A stretch of 64,000 nt of DNA from JAWLHK01 sp041690355 [NCBI: bacterium] (GTDB lineage: Bacteria > J088 > JAWLBW01): contig JAWLHK010000020.1 in NCBI GenBank assembly GCA_041690355.1, positions 19,051 through 83,050 on the forward strand, given 5' to 3'. The notes under the pieces were generated by a model that was not told the DNA's origin, made no database searches, and saw only the letters and a list, made by a program, of their open reading frames with translations. Position numbers and translations under genes: made by a program. Position 1 is the stretch's first letter; each line of letters starts with the position of its first letter. Below, in pieces: positions 39,008 to 48,300 of this stretch.

Positions 39008-39643
39008 ATGGCCGGATATTTCATCACCATCGAAGGGGGCGAAGGGGCGGGCAAGACCACCCTGCAGCATGCCCTCTCGCGCCGTCTCGAAGAGGCGGGG
39101 TTCACCGTGCTGACGACCCGCGAGCCGGGGGGCACGGCGCTCGGGGCGCGCCTGCGCGGCGAGCTCCTGAACGGGGGGGCGGTGGCGCCGACGGCCGAGC
39201 TGCTGCTCTATGCCGCCGATCGGGCCCAGCACGTCTCCGAGGTCATCGCCCCGGCCCTGGCGCGCGGTACCGTCGTGCTCTGCGATCGCTTCAGCGACTC
39301 GACGCTCGCCTACCAGGGCTTCGGCCGGGGGCTCGATGCGGCGCTCATCCGCCGGCTGAACCGCGTGGCCCAGCAGGGGGTTGCGCCGCAGTTGACCCTC
39401 TGGCTCGACCTTCCGGTCGCCAAAGGCCTCGCCCGCGTTAGCGGGCGGGGGGCGGGCCGCGACCGCTTCGAAACCGAAGCGCGCCGCTTTCACGAACGGG
39501 TGCGGCGGGGTTTCGCCGAGCTTGCCCGGCAGCATCCCCGACGGATCCTGCGCGTCGACGCCGACCAGGATCCCGCCGGGGTGCTCGAAGCCTGCTGGCA
39601 GATTGTTCTTCCCCGCGTGCGGAGGCGACATGCCCGGCTTTGA
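39008..39643 (+). CDS. tmk: Thymidylate kinase
   Basis: Tmk phosphorylates dTMP to dTDP. From the ATG at 39008 the 211-residue protein begins MAGYFITIEGGEGAGKTTLQHALS, placing the P loop GGEGAGKT as in E. coli Tmk (213 residues); an ATG four codons earlier is possible. Further motifs: TREPGGTALGARLRGELL (DRx-type P-loop partner), AADRAQHVSEVIAPALARGTVVLCDRFSDSTLAYQGFGRGLD with the DRF/Y signature, and the lid SGRGAGRDRFETEARRFHERVRRGF. The stop overlaps holB by 14 bases. Confidence 0.96.
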   Translation: MAGYFITIEGGEGAGKTTLQHALSRRLEEAGFTVLTTREPGGTALGARLRGELLNGGAVAPTAELLLYAADRAQHVSEVIAPALARGTVVLCDRFSDSTLAYQGFGRGLDAALIRRLNRVAQQGVAPQLTLWLDLPVAKGLARVSGRGAGRDRFETEARRFHERVRRGFAELARQHPRRILRVDADQDPAGVLEACWQIVLPRVRRRHARL

Positions 39644-40619
39644 AGACGTGCTCGGACACCGCGACGTCAAGGATCGTCTCGGGCGCAGCGCGCGCCTCGA
39701 GCGGGTCGGCAGCGGCTATCTCTTTCTCGGACCCGCGGGGGTCGGCCGCCGCCTGACCGCCGTCGCATGGGCGGCCGTTCTCAACTGCGAGCAGCCGGGC
39801 GATCTGTATCCCTATGCCTGCGGGCAGTGCCGCCCGTGCCGGCTCATCGGCCAGCAGCAGCATCCGGACCTGATCCAGATCGCCGCCGAACCGAACAAGG
39901 ATCTCAAGATCGAACAGATTCGCGAGGCCGTGCGCGAGGCCCACTTCAAACCATACGAGGCGAAGAAGAAGGTCTTTCTCTTCGACAACGCCGATCACAT
40001 GACCGACGGCGCGGCGAATGCGCTGCTGAAGACGCTCGAGGAGCCGTCGTCGACGCTGGTCCTCATCCTCATTGCCGAAAGCGAAGGCCGCCTGCTTCCC
40101 ACGATCCGAAGCCGCTGCCAGATGGTGCGGTTCGGCGCGCTGGCGCTCGACCTCGTGGCCGCCGAGCTGGTCAAGCGGGGAGCCAGCGAACAGAAGGCAC
40201 GCCTGCTCGCTCACCAGTCGAGTGGCAGCCTGGGGCGCGCCATCGAGGCCCTGGAAGAGGGCGAGACGCAGGAGCAGCTGCGCACCGACCTCTTTCAGAA
40301 GCTGGGCGATCGGGAGTCAAACCCCATTCTCGGTTACCATCTGGCCGAGCGTTACAAGACGAACGACGAGCTCGGCCCCGTCTTCGCCTTTCTCAAGAGT
40401 TTCTACCGCGATGCCGTACTGCTGGCGAGCGGCGCCGATGTCCGGCGCATCGCCAACGAAGACCAGTTCGAGCTCGTGCGTGCCGAAGCGCTGCGGCACT
40501 CGCCCGACGAACTGGCCGAGAAGTTCGCGGCCATCGAGGCGGCCGAACGGCGCATTTTCGACGTCCACGCGAACAAGCAGCTCGTGCTCGATCAGCTTTT
40601 CAATCTGCTCACGGCCTGA
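39630..40619 (+). CDS. holB: DNA polymerase III delta' subunit
   Basis: The delta' subunit is part of the clamp loader. The 329-residue protein has FEDVLGHRDVKDRLGRSARLERVGSGYLFLGPAGVGRRLTAVAWAA: the P loop lost its Lys (GPAGVGRRL), as in many delta' subunits, which are not ATPases. The zinc module CEQPGDLYPYACGQCRPCRLI is intact, the Walker-B-like FDNADHMTDGAANALLKTLEEPSSTLVLILIAES and SRC motif IRSRCQMVRF follow. tmk-holB is a common pair. GGAGG precedes the ATG. Confidence 0.95.
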   Translation: MPGFEDVLGHRDVKDRLGRSARLERVGSGYLFLGPAGVGRRLTAVAWAAVLNCEQPGDLYPYACGQCRPCRLIGQQQHPDLIQIAAEPNKDLKIEQIREAVREAHFKPYEAKKKVFLFDNADHMTDGAANALLKTLEEPSSTLVLILIAESEGRLLPTIRSRCQMVRFGALALDLVAAELVKRGASEQKARLLAHQSSGSLGRAIEALEEGETQEQLRTDLFQKLGDRESNPILGYHLAERYKTNDELGPVFAFLKSFYRDAVLLASGADVRRIANEDQFELVRAEALRHSPDELAEKFAAIEAAERRIFDVHANKQLVLDQLFNLLTA

Positions 40620-40670
40620 AGGCCGTGGTGCGGAATCGATGAATGGAATCCGAAACACCCGGAGTGAACC

Positions 40671-40994
40671 ATGGCGAATGTGAGCGACGTGACCGAAGCC
40701 GATTTCCAGTCTGAAGTTCTTCAGGCGGGCACCCCTGTGCTCGTCGATTTCTGGGCCACCTGGTGCGCCCCCTGCAAGGCGATCGCCCCGATTCTCGATG
40801 AACTGGCGGGCGTCTACGGCGACAAGCTGCGCATCGTCAAGGTCAACGGCGACGAGAATCCGCGCATCATGACCCAGTACAACGTGCGCTCGCTGCCTAC
40901 GGTGCTGCTCTTCAAGGGCGGACAGATCGTGGGGCAGCAGATCGGCGCGGCTCCGAAGTCCAAATTCGAGGCGCTGGTCAAACCGCACCTCTGA
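40671..40994 (+). CDS. trxA: Thioredoxin
   Basis: A 107-residue thioredoxin. FQSEVLQAGTPVLVDFWATWCAPCKAIAPILDELA has the active-site motif WCAPCK (classic WCGPCK with Ala), followed by VNGDENPRIMTQYNVRSLPTVLLFKGGQIV with the cis-Pro (LPT). It reduces protein disulfides in the cytosol. The start is preceded by GGAGTGAACC. An ordinary stand-alone trxA. Confidence 0.96.
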   Translation: MANVSDVTEADFQSEVLQAGTPVLVDFWATWCAPCKAIAPILDELAGVYGDKLRIVKVNGDENPRIMTQYNVRSLPTVLLFKGGQIVGQQIGAAPKSKFEALVKPHL

Positions 40995-41201
40995 GTCGCC
41001 CCGGACACGCCCTCGCAGTCTGCGGACTGCGTCTGCACGGCCTTCGTCAACCCGGCCGCGGCCGGTCGGCGCTCGCGAGCGCAGCGGCGGGCGCGTCCAT
41101 CCTACAGTGGCGGGGAGAGTCGCGCGGCGCGACCGGGAGCGGCATGCCTTTTTACGCCCCTTCGCGCTGCGCCGGCAACCCGCATGGGAAGAGGTCGAGG
41201 G

Positions 41202-41576
41202 ATGGAGCCGATTGGACGCCGGCGCTGGGCCATAGCCGAGGGGTACATTCCCCGCGAAAGCCATGGTCCTGCTCCCGAAATGGAGAGCCATGAGACCGTC
41301 TGCATCCTGAATGCCGGCGAACGGGAGGCGCACGTCGCCGTCACCGTTTTCTATGCCGACCGCGATCCGGTCGCCTACCGGATCGTAGTGCCCGCCCGGC
41401 GCACCCGCCACGTGCGATTCAACAACCTAAACGATCCGGAGCCGATCCCCAGGGGGACCGATTTCGCGAGCGTCATCGAATCCGACGTCCCCATCGTCTG
41501 TCAGCACACGCGCCTCGACTCGCGGCAGGCCGAGAACGCGCTGCTTTCGACGATGGCCTGGGCCGAATCGGGTTGA
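41202..41576 (+). CDS. Sensory rhodopsin transducer (ASRT-like) family protein
   Basis: The 124-residue product closely resembles the Anabaena sensory rhodopsin transducer (PF07100): GRRRWAIAEGYIPRESHGPAPEMESHETVCILNAGEREAHVAVTVFYADRDPV, VPARRTRHVRFNNLNDPEPIPRGTDFASVIESDVPIVCQHTRLDSRQAENALLS. The Anabaena protein is a soluble tetramer that binds sensory rhodopsin. No rhodopsin gene is in this window, and most homologues occur without one, so the ligand is unknown; the beta-sandwich fold suggests small-molecule or DNA binding. AGAGG lies seven bases before the ATG at 41202. Confidence 0.93.
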   Translation: MEPIGRRRWAIAEGYIPRESHGPAPEMESHETVCILNAGEREAHVAVTVFYADRDPVAYRIVVPARRTRHVRFNNLNDPEPIPRGTDFASVIESDVPIVCQHTRLDSRQAENALLSTMAWAESG

Positions 41577-41591
41577 GGAGCGAGGCGACAC

Positions 41592-41666
41592 ATGGCCAGC
41601 CAGACCGTAGCAGACTTTCTGATCGAGGATGAGCGCTCTCGCAGTACGGCGAAGGGTGTTTCGTGA
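41592..41666 (+). pseudogene. Relic start of a thiamine-diphosphate-dependent enzyme
   Basis: After a good ribosome site (GAGGCG) a 24-codon frame begins MASQTVADFLIED and stops soon after. MxxQTVADFLxE is the typical N terminus of thiamine-pyrophosphate-requiring (pyruvate oxidase/acetolactate synthase-like) proteins, which in related bacteria can neighbour this transducer and dehydrogenase. From residue 13 the sequence no longer matches. The simplest reading is an internal deletion that removed nearly all of the gene between the transducer and the dehydrogenase. Confidence 0.5.
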
Positions 41667-41716
41667 CGAGTGGGGGACTCGGTAACCGGGTACTGGCCGC
41701 TGTATGAGGAGTGAGC

Positions 41717-42736
41717 ATGGCGCCGAAAAAACCTGAAGTCGTCATCGTCACGGGGGCCTCGGCGGGCGTGGGCCGCGCCGTCGTCCGCGAATTCGGAAAG
41801 CACGGCGCCTATGTGGGGCTGATCGCCCGGGGGCGCGCCGGCCTCGAAGCCGCGCGGCGCGAAGTCGAAGACCTCGGCGGGCGCGCCGTGACCGCCTGCG
41901 CCGACGTGGCCGACTACGAGGCCCTGCGCCGGGCGGCCGAACGCATCGAGAAGCACTTCGGCGTACCCGATATCTGGATCAACTGCGCCATGTCGACGGT
42001 CTTCGGCGACGTGCGCGACGTCACGCCCGAGGAGTTTCGCCGTGTGACCGACGTGACCTATCACGGCTACGTGTGGGGCACCAAAATCGCCCTCGAGCGC
42101 ATGCGCCGGCGGGGGCGGGGGACGATTGTGCAGGTCGGATCGGCTCTGGCTTACCGCGGCATTCCTCTTCAGTCAGCCTATTGTGGTGCGAAGCACGCCA
42201 TTCAGGGGTTCACCGAGTCGCTGCGGACCGAGCTGCGCTACCACGGCAGCCGAATTCACGTGACCAGCGTGCATCTGCCCGGGTTGAACACGCCGCAGTT
42301 CGACTGGCAGCGCAACAAGATGCGCTATCGAGCGCAGCCGGTGCCGCCGATCTTTCAGCCCGAGGTGGCGGCCCGGGCAATCTACTGGGCGGCCCACCGG
42401 CGTCGCCGCGAAGTCTGGGTCGGCTGGCCCACGGTCAAAACGATCGTCGGTAACCGGACCGTACCCTGGTACGTCGAGTGGTACCTCGCGCGCAATGTCT
42501 ATGACGGGCAGCAGACCGACGATCCGGCGCTCGACCGGCCCGACAACCTGTTCCGTCCGGTCGCCGGCGATCACGGCGCGCACGGCCGCTTCGACGACCG
42601 CTCGAAGCCGCGCAGCGTGCAGACCTGGTTCTCCCGGCACCGGCTGCTCGCCGGCGTCGGCGGCGTGGCGCTGCTTGCGGGGGCGGCCGGCGTGGCGGCG
42701 CGTGCGGGTGCGCGCGAGGCCATGAACATCGAGTGA
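41717..42736 (+). CDS. Short-chain dehydrogenase/reductase with C-terminal membrane anchor
   Basis: A classical SDR: NAD(P) site VVIVTGASAGVGRAVVREFG (TGxxxGxG), D in ACADVAD, N in WINCAMST (degenerate NNAG), catalytic Ser in VQVGSALAYRG and YxxxK in YCGAKHAIQGFTESL. After residue 250 a linker leads to a hydrophobic helix (LLAGVGGVALLAGAAGVAARAG), so the 339-residue protein is probably membrane-tethered. Substrate unknown. GAGGAG lies five bases before the ATG. It overlaps no neighbour but is in the transducer operon. Confidence 0.92.
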   Translation: MAPKKPEVVIVTGASAGVGRAVVREFGKHGAYVGLIARGRAGLEAARREVEDLGGRAVTACADVADYEALRRAAERIEKHFGVPDIWINCAMSTVFGDVRDVTPEEFRRVTDVTYHGYVWGTKIALERMRRRGRGTIVQVGSALAYRGIPLQSAYCGAKHAIQGFTESLRTELRYHGSRIHVTSVHLPGLNTPQFDWQRNKMRYRAQPVPPIFQPEVAARAIYWAAHRRRREVWVGWPTVKTIVGNRTVPWYVEWYLARNVYDGQQTDDPALDRPDNLFRPVAGDHGAHGRFDDRSKPRSVQTWFSRHRLLAGVGGVALLAGAAGVAARAGAREAMNIE

Positions 42737-42771
42737 ACCGCGTGCGGCGGCTACCGCCAAGGGAGGCGAAC

Positions 42772-42990
42772 ATGGAACCAATGGATTCGAAAGTCGAGAA
42801 CACAGGGTTCGTGCGGCGTGCTGAGCAGAAGCTCGATGACGCCCTGCACGGGCCCCACCGGGGGCGCGTTCTGGCCGGTCTGGGGGCGCTCGGACTCTTC
42901 ACCGCGTATCGCCTCGGACCCGGGCGCGTGATACGGTACGCACCGCTGGCGGTGAAGGGAATTCAGCGGATTCGGAAGGGAGGGGCCTGA
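42772..42990 (+). CDS. Small membrane-associated protein of unknown function
   Basis: A 72-residue protein: a charged N-terminal half (VENTGFVRRAEQKLDDALHGPHRGRVL) and one weak hydrophobic helix (AGLGALGLFTAYRLGPGRVIRYAPLAV) with a basic tail. GGGAGG lies upstream of the ATG. The TGA overlaps the next ATG (TGATG), so it is coupled to the membrane protein that follows. No family recognised. Confidence 0.65.
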   Translation: MEPMDSKVENTGFVRRAEQKLDDALHGPHRGRVLAGLGALGLFTAYRLGPGRVIRYAPLAVKGIQRIRKGGA

Positions 42991-43574
42991 TGCGCCCGGC
43001 CCGGCTCAGCGAAGAATTGCGGTTCAGCCACGAGCCCGTCCTGCGGCGCCGACGCGGCATCGCCCTGCTGACGCTGCTGTCGATGGGGGGCATGGCGGCG
43101 GTCAGCCTCTTTCAGCTCGGCATTCTGCGCGATCTCCCCGATGTGCGGGGCGACATCTTCGATGCCGAGAGCGTCGACGCCGCGCCGGAGGCATACGGCC
43201 GCCTGTCCATGCCCGACGGCGTGATCGGACTGGGGAGCTACGCGGTCACCCTGGCGCTGGCCGCGGCCGATGGAGAACGCAGGGTCGCACGCCGGCCATG
43301 GCTTCCGATTCTCCTGGGCGCGAAAACGGCTCTCGATGCCGTCGAGGCTGTGCGCCTCACGGTCGCCCAGTGGCGGGATCACCGGGCCTTCAGCCTGTAC
43401 GGGCTGCTGGCGACGGGGGCGACGCTGACGGCGCTGCCGCTGGCGATTCCCGAAGCATGGGAAGGGCTGAAGCGGCTGACGCACCCGGGGCAGCGCAACG
43501 TGCTCCTGCGCAGCCGCGACTTCGATTTCAATCTGCCGCTCGCAGAGTCCGTCGGCTCGCATCAGGGGATGTAG
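42990..43574 (+). CDS. Integral membrane protein, possibly VKOR-like without the redox cysteines
   Basis: A 194-residue protein with about four hydrophobic helices (RGIALLTLLSMGGMAAVSLFQLGIL; VIGLGSYAVTLALAA; WLPILLGAKTALDAVEAV; FSLYGLLATGATLTALPLAIP). The helix order and the LxSxGSM, FQLGIL and DGVIGLGSYA blocks resemble bacterial proteins annotated as vitamin K epoxide reductase family, but the CxxC expected before the last helix is FSLYG here and there is no Cys in the whole protein. If related, it cannot do thiol redox chemistry. Family assignment is tentative. Confidence 0.6.
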   Translation: MRPARLSEELRFSHEPVLRRRRGIALLTLLSMGGMAAVSLFQLGILRDLPDVRGDIFDAESVDAAPEAYGRLSMPDGVIGLGSYAVTLALAAADGERRVARRPWLPILLGAKTALDAVEAVRLTVAQWRDHRAFSLYGLLATGATLTALPLAIPEAWEGLKRLTHPGQRNVLLRSRDFDFNLPLAESVGSHQGM

Positions 43575-43669
43575 GCAGGAGCGCACGACATCGTGCGTCC
43601 CGGGCCGGCGTTCGCGAAGAGTGTGAGCACGGCAGCGAGGGCTGCGGCTGTCTCGCCGCGCGAAGCGGT

Positions 43670-43675
43670 TACAAT
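43670..43675 (+). promoter_or_regulatory. -10 box of the serine hydrolase gene, probably leaderless
   Basis: TACAAT lies six bases before the ATG, the distance expected from -10 to the transcript start, and no Shine-Dalgarno is present. Confidence 0.5.
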
Positions 43676-43681
43676 GTCGGG

Positions 43682-44677
43682 ATGCGCGAAGCGACAACGG
43701 CACCGCTGATCTGGGCCCGCCTGCGGAATGGAGCGCTCGACTCGGGCGTGCAGGCGGCCTCCGGCCATTCCCCGGCCGCCACTGTGTACGGAACGGAGGA
43801 TCGGTTTCTCGTCTACAGCTACACGAAGACGATTCTCGCCTGCGCCGCGCTTCGCCTGGCGGGCCGCGGAAGCCTGGGCCTCGAGGATCCGCTTTCACGC
43901 TGGATTCCCGATGCGCCGCATGCCGAGCGCATCCGCATCCGGCACATTCTGGCGCACACGAGCGGACTTCCCGACTACGGCGGGCTGGCCGAATATCACG
44001 CGGCCGTGCGCTCCGGTGAGGTTCCGTGGACGCGCGAGGAGTACTTCACGCGCACCCAGGCCGACCGGCTCCTTTTTCCTCCCGGCGCAGGCTGGGCCTA
44101 CTCGAACCTCGGCTACCGGCTCGTGCGGGAGGTCGTCGACGCGGCGAGCGGCAAGGGTATCGACGACTTTCTTCGGGAAGAATTCTTCGCGCCGCTCGGC
44201 CTCGCGGCCACGGCCTGGGTGAACGACGACGACGGCCTGGCCGGCCTGGCCTTCGGGCCCAGCGCCTATCTGGGCGGCGACGCGGCCCCCCGCCAAGTGG
44301 CGGGCCATTACGCCGTTGGCTGGGTGGCGCACGGCGTCGTCGCTTCGACGGTCAGCGAGGCGGCCCGGTTTCACGCCGCGCTGCTTTCCGGCCAACTCCT
44401 CGCGCCCGACCTGCTGCACGAAATGATGGCGCTGCGGGTCGTCGCCGAGCCGATGGCGGGCCGCCCCTTCGGCAAGCCGGGCTACGGCCTCGGGCTCATG
44501 GGTGACGCGGTCGAGCCCCCCGGACCGTTCGGCCACACCGGCGGGGGACCGGGGGCGAGTGTGGCTGTCTACGGCCGGCCGGGGCCCCAGCCCCTCGTGG
44601 CCGCGGTGTTCACCCCGGGTGAGCTGACGGGGCCGGCCGAGAATCTGGCTTTCGAGCTGGTCGCGACGGCTTCCTGA
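43682..44677 (+). CDS. Serine hydrolase, beta-lactamase class C/PBP4*-like family
   Basis: A 331-residue protein with the three penicilloyl-serine motifs: the nucleophile SxxK as SYTK (residues about 49-52), YSN at AYSNLGYRLV and the KTG equivalent HTGGG near the C terminus. HILAHTSGLPDY is typical of the esterase/D-aminopeptidase branch. No signal peptide is visible, so it is probably cytoplasmic, an esterase or amidase rather than a resistance enzyme. A copy of its 3' end occurs as a degraded fragment at 49226. Confidence 0.92.
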   Translation: MREATTAPLIWARLRNGALDSGVQAASGHSPAATVYGTEDRFLVYSYTKTILACAALRLAGRGSLGLEDPLSRWIPDAPHAERIRIRHILAHTSGLPDYGGLAEYHAAVRSGEVPWTREEYFTRTQADRLLFPPGAGWAYSNLGYRLVREVVDAASGKGIDDFLREEFFAPLGLAATAWVNDDDGLAGLAFGPSAYLGGDAAPRQVAGHYAVGWVAHGVVASTVSEAARFHAALLSGQLLAPDLLHEMMALRVVAEPMAGRPFGKPGYGLGLMGDAVEPPGPFGHTGGGPGASVAVYGRPGPQPLVAAVFTPGELTGPAENLAFELVATAS

Positions 44678-44708
44678 CGCGAAACTGGCCCGCTGCCCGG
44701 CCCGAAGG

Positions 44709-44714
44709 TACCAT
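44709..44714 (+). promoter_or_regulatory. Possible -10 box of the ATC-hydrolase-like gene
   Basis: TACCAT lies six bases before the ATG at 44721 with no Shine-Dalgarno, again compatible with a leaderless mRNA. Confidence 0.4.
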
Positions 44715-44720
44715 GCCTGC

Positions 44721-45389
44721 ATGGGTGATCAAGCGGTTCCCCCGCGAAAACAGGCTGCACGCGTTCAGCGTTTCCGCCGCCGGCTTCCTCTTTTCCGCGA
44801 CGCCGCCGAACGCGTGCGTCCGGGCGATGGGGATGCCGTTGCGGCGGATACCGCGGCCCGCCTCGTGCCGCTGCTCGCCCGCGTACCGGCCGAACCGGGG
44901 AACCCGCTCGAAGAGAACCTGGTCATCGCGGCCTGGTTTCTGGCCTTTTTCCAGGCACTGCGTGCGCGCGGGGCCGACGACGCCGAGCTCTCGCTCGCCG
45001 GCGAGAGCGCTGCCGAGCAGCTGGTGGCGCAGAAGCCGGTCTGGGTACGCCGCGTCGAAGCCTGGGTCGTTCGGCAAGGGTGGATGCAGCGGGTCTTGAC
45101 CCGCGTGGGGCGGCGCAGCCTCATGCGCCCTTCGCCGCTCGGGTTCGCGCTCGAATTCGTTTCCGGCGACGGACGGAGCGCTCCCTTCGGCTACGACGTG
45201 CACACCTGCGGCATCTGCCGCCTGTTTGCGGCCGAGGGGGCGCCGGAGCTGGTTCCGCTCATGTGCCGCATCGACTACGTCACGAGCCGTCTCGCCGGCC
45301 TCGAGCTGACGCGCACGGGTACGATCGGAAACGGCGCCGCGAAGTGCGATTTCCGGTTCTCGCTGGCCGCCCGCGACATGAACCGTTAG
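44721..45389 (+). CDS. L-2-amino-thiazoline-4-carboxylate hydrolase-like protein
   Basis: The C-terminal half of this 222-residue protein matches the ATC hydrolase family (PF14196): GYDVHTCGICRLFAAEGAPELVPLMCRIDYVTSRLAGLELTRTGTIGNGAAKCDFRFS, with the conserved CGIC, the C-x-D pair and GxxxCDFR. Characterised members open the thiazoline ring to S-carbamyl-cysteine; most homologues have unknown substrates. The N-terminal half is helical. It is convergent with the RCC1 lipoprotein gene, with overlapping stop regions. Confidence 0.85.
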   Translation: MGDQAVPPRKQAARVQRFRRRLPLFRDAAERVRPGDGDAVAADTAARLVPLLARVPAEPGNPLEENLVIAAWFLAFFQALRARGADDAELSLAGESAAEQLVAQKPVWVRRVEAWVVRQGWMQRVLTRVGRRSLMRPSPLGFALEFVSGDGRSAPFGYDVHTCGICRLFAAEGAPELVPLMCRIDYVTSRLAGLELTRTGTIGNGAAKCDFRFSLAARDMNR

Positions 45390-48300
45390 GGAATCGGTAC
45401 GATCCCCGGTTCAATCAGCCAGGCTGTCCCGTCGCCCAGGTTTCCGTCACCGTTGTCGCCCCAGGACCACAGCGTGCCGGCGCCGCGCAGGCCGTATGTT
45501 GCATAGGTTGCGACGTCAATCCCGGTCCAATCGAGCGGACCCCCGGAATCCACCTGGGTGGGAACCGTCCGTGCGACTTCGTCGCCGAGACCGAGCTTTC
45601 CGGAGTAATTGTCACCCCAGCAATAGAGTGCATTGTTGACGCCGTCGCCGCGAATCCCACACGTGGTCATGTCGCCCGCGGCGATGTCCAGCCAGTCGGC
45701 GGCGCTCCCCACCTGCACGGGGGTATAGGCGCAATCGTACAGGTACGTCGTGCCGCACTGGTGCGGCGACGAGCCGGTGCCGAGCGGCCGGGTGCTGCCA
45801 TGGTTGAACCCCCAGCACCAGAGGGTGCCGTCGGTGCGAATCGCGCAATTGTGGTAGTCGCCGCTCGCAATCTTGACGAACGAGGTGCCCGCCGTGACTT
45901 CGCGCGGCGACGTTGCGCACCCGATGCCGTTGCAGTCGTCGGGGCCGGTCGAGGGTCCGAGCCCCAATTGCCCGTACCGGTTTTCGCCCCAGCACCAGAG
46001 CGATCCGTCGACCTTGAGGGCGCAGACGTGCGCGTATCCGATCGACGCGGCCATCCAGTCGGCGGTCGAGCTGACGGCTGACGGGGCGCGGATCTGGAAC
46101 TCGGTCGAGCTGCTGACGGCATGATACCGATTGTATCCCCAGCAGTAGAGGCGTTGGTCGCCGGCGACGCCGCAGGAGACGTCTTCGCCGGTTGCGAGCG
46201 CGCCCGGCGCCGTGCTCCAGGTCTGCAGGGTGCTTTCCCGGATCCATGAGAGCGTCCAGGTACCGGAAGCGTCGTTCCCCAGTTGCCCGCTCCCATTGCC
46301 TCCGGCGCACCACAGCGAACCGTCGCCGCGCACGGCGCAGCCATGTGACCTGCCCACCTCAAAAAGCGACCAGCCGGTGTCTGTCGTAATCGCAACGGGA
46401 TAGGACGCGCTGAATTCAAGCCCCAGGCCGTATTGACCATCGTTATACCCCCAGCACGCCGGGGTGCCGTCGGTCTGAAGGCCGCACGCCGAATAGTTGC
46501 CCCCGCTGACCGACGTCCAGGTGGCACTGCCGACCTGTGCCGGCACCAATCGTTCCTGCACGCCCGGGGTTCCCGTCTGCGACGACCAGTTATTGCCCCA
46601 GCAGAGGCGCTGCCCGTTACGCCGGACGCCACACGTCAGACTCCCCTCCATGTCGACTGACGCCCAGTCGGTGTCATTCCCCACGCGGGTTGGGATGTGC
46701 CCTGGTTGCTGGAACCCGACCCCAAGCTCGCCGTAGTAGTTCCCGCCCCAGCACCACAGGGAACCGTCGGTTTTGATGGCGCAGGACCCGTTGGAGGCAG
46801 CGCCCGATCGCCAGTCGGTATCGGTACCGACCTGTGTCGGAGTGTCCATCCGCGCGAGTTGGCCGTTCGAGCCGTCATTGGAGGCCCCCCAGCACCAGAG
46901 CGTTCCGTCGGTCTTGGTGGCGCAGGCATGAATGCTGCCCGCGAATATCGACGCCCAGTCGCTGTCGGCGCCGACCTGCGCAGGCGTGGCGGCCGAGCTC
47001 GTGGCCATCCCCAGCCCCAGCTGGCCGTAGTTGTTGAGCCCCCAGCACCACAGCGTTCCCGGCGCGCGAATGCCGCAGCTGAAGGCCGAACCGGCCGCGA
47101 CCGTGATCCAGTCGGCACCGCCGACGGAGACGGGGGTCAGATATTGAGTCGAGGTCGGCACGCCTGCCTGGGACTGTTGGTTCGCTCCCCAGCACAACAG
47201 CGATCCGTCGGTGCCCACGGCGCAGGCATGGGCGTCGCCGACGGCAATGTCGACCATGCTCCCCCCAACGAAGGACGGCGCGAAAGTGCTGCCGCTCGTG
47301 ATGCCGAGCCCCGTGCGGCCCGAGAGGTTCGACCCCCAGCACCAGAGTTCGAAGAGGCTCGTGAGCGCGCACATGAAGGTGCCGCTGCCGTCGATGACCG
47401 CGACGGGGTTCAACAGGGTCGTCACGGGGACACTCGACTGCGAATACGAACCGGTACCGATGTAGCCGTTGCCCCAGCAGTACAGCTCATCGGTGCCGGT
47501 GGTCGTCGCGCAAGCGTAGCCGGAACCGCTTGCCGCCGCGCGCCGGCCCGTCACATAGACGGTTTGCTCGACCCAGGGGGAATAAAGCTCGCCGTCGAAG
47601 GCGCGCACCGCGAAGGTGGCATGCCCGGCAAATCCGGCTTCAGGGTCGAAGCTGAAACTTCCCGTGGCAGAGTCGTTGAGAAGGACCGAAACGCCGGCGC
47701 CGTCGACCAGCTGGAGGGTAAGGGTCGATCGGGCGGTATCGGGGTCGGCCACGGCGAGGGTACCCGACCGGCCCACGGATTCGAGGGTCCGGAACGTCAG
47801 GGAGCTGACCGCCGGGGGATCGTTGACCGGCGTGACCGTGATCGAAACGGTAGCCGGGGCCGCATCGATCTGACCGTCGGATACCCGGAACGTGAACGAG
47901 TCAGCGCCGGAAAAATCCGCATCCGGCGTGTACGTGAACGAGCCGTCGGGTTGCAGACCGAGCGTCCCGTGGGCCGGGCCCGAAGCGATGGTATAGGTCA
48001 GCGACCCGCTGTCGACGTCGGTGCCCGTGACCGTTCCCGCATACGGGGTATCCTCAGCCGTCGTCACCCAGTCGGGCCAGGCAACGGGGGCGTCATTGAC
48101 GGCGGTGACCGCGAGGGCGATGAAAACTGTCGCCGACCAGGCCGTGCCGTCGCTGACGCACAGGCCGAAGCCGTCGGCACCCGATACGTCCCGGGCGGGG
48201 GTATACGTAAAGGTGCCCAACAGCGCGTCGAAGGTGACGAGGCCCAGGGTGGGAGCGGTGACCAACTCATACGTCAGGCCATCGAAGTCTGCGTCGGTGA

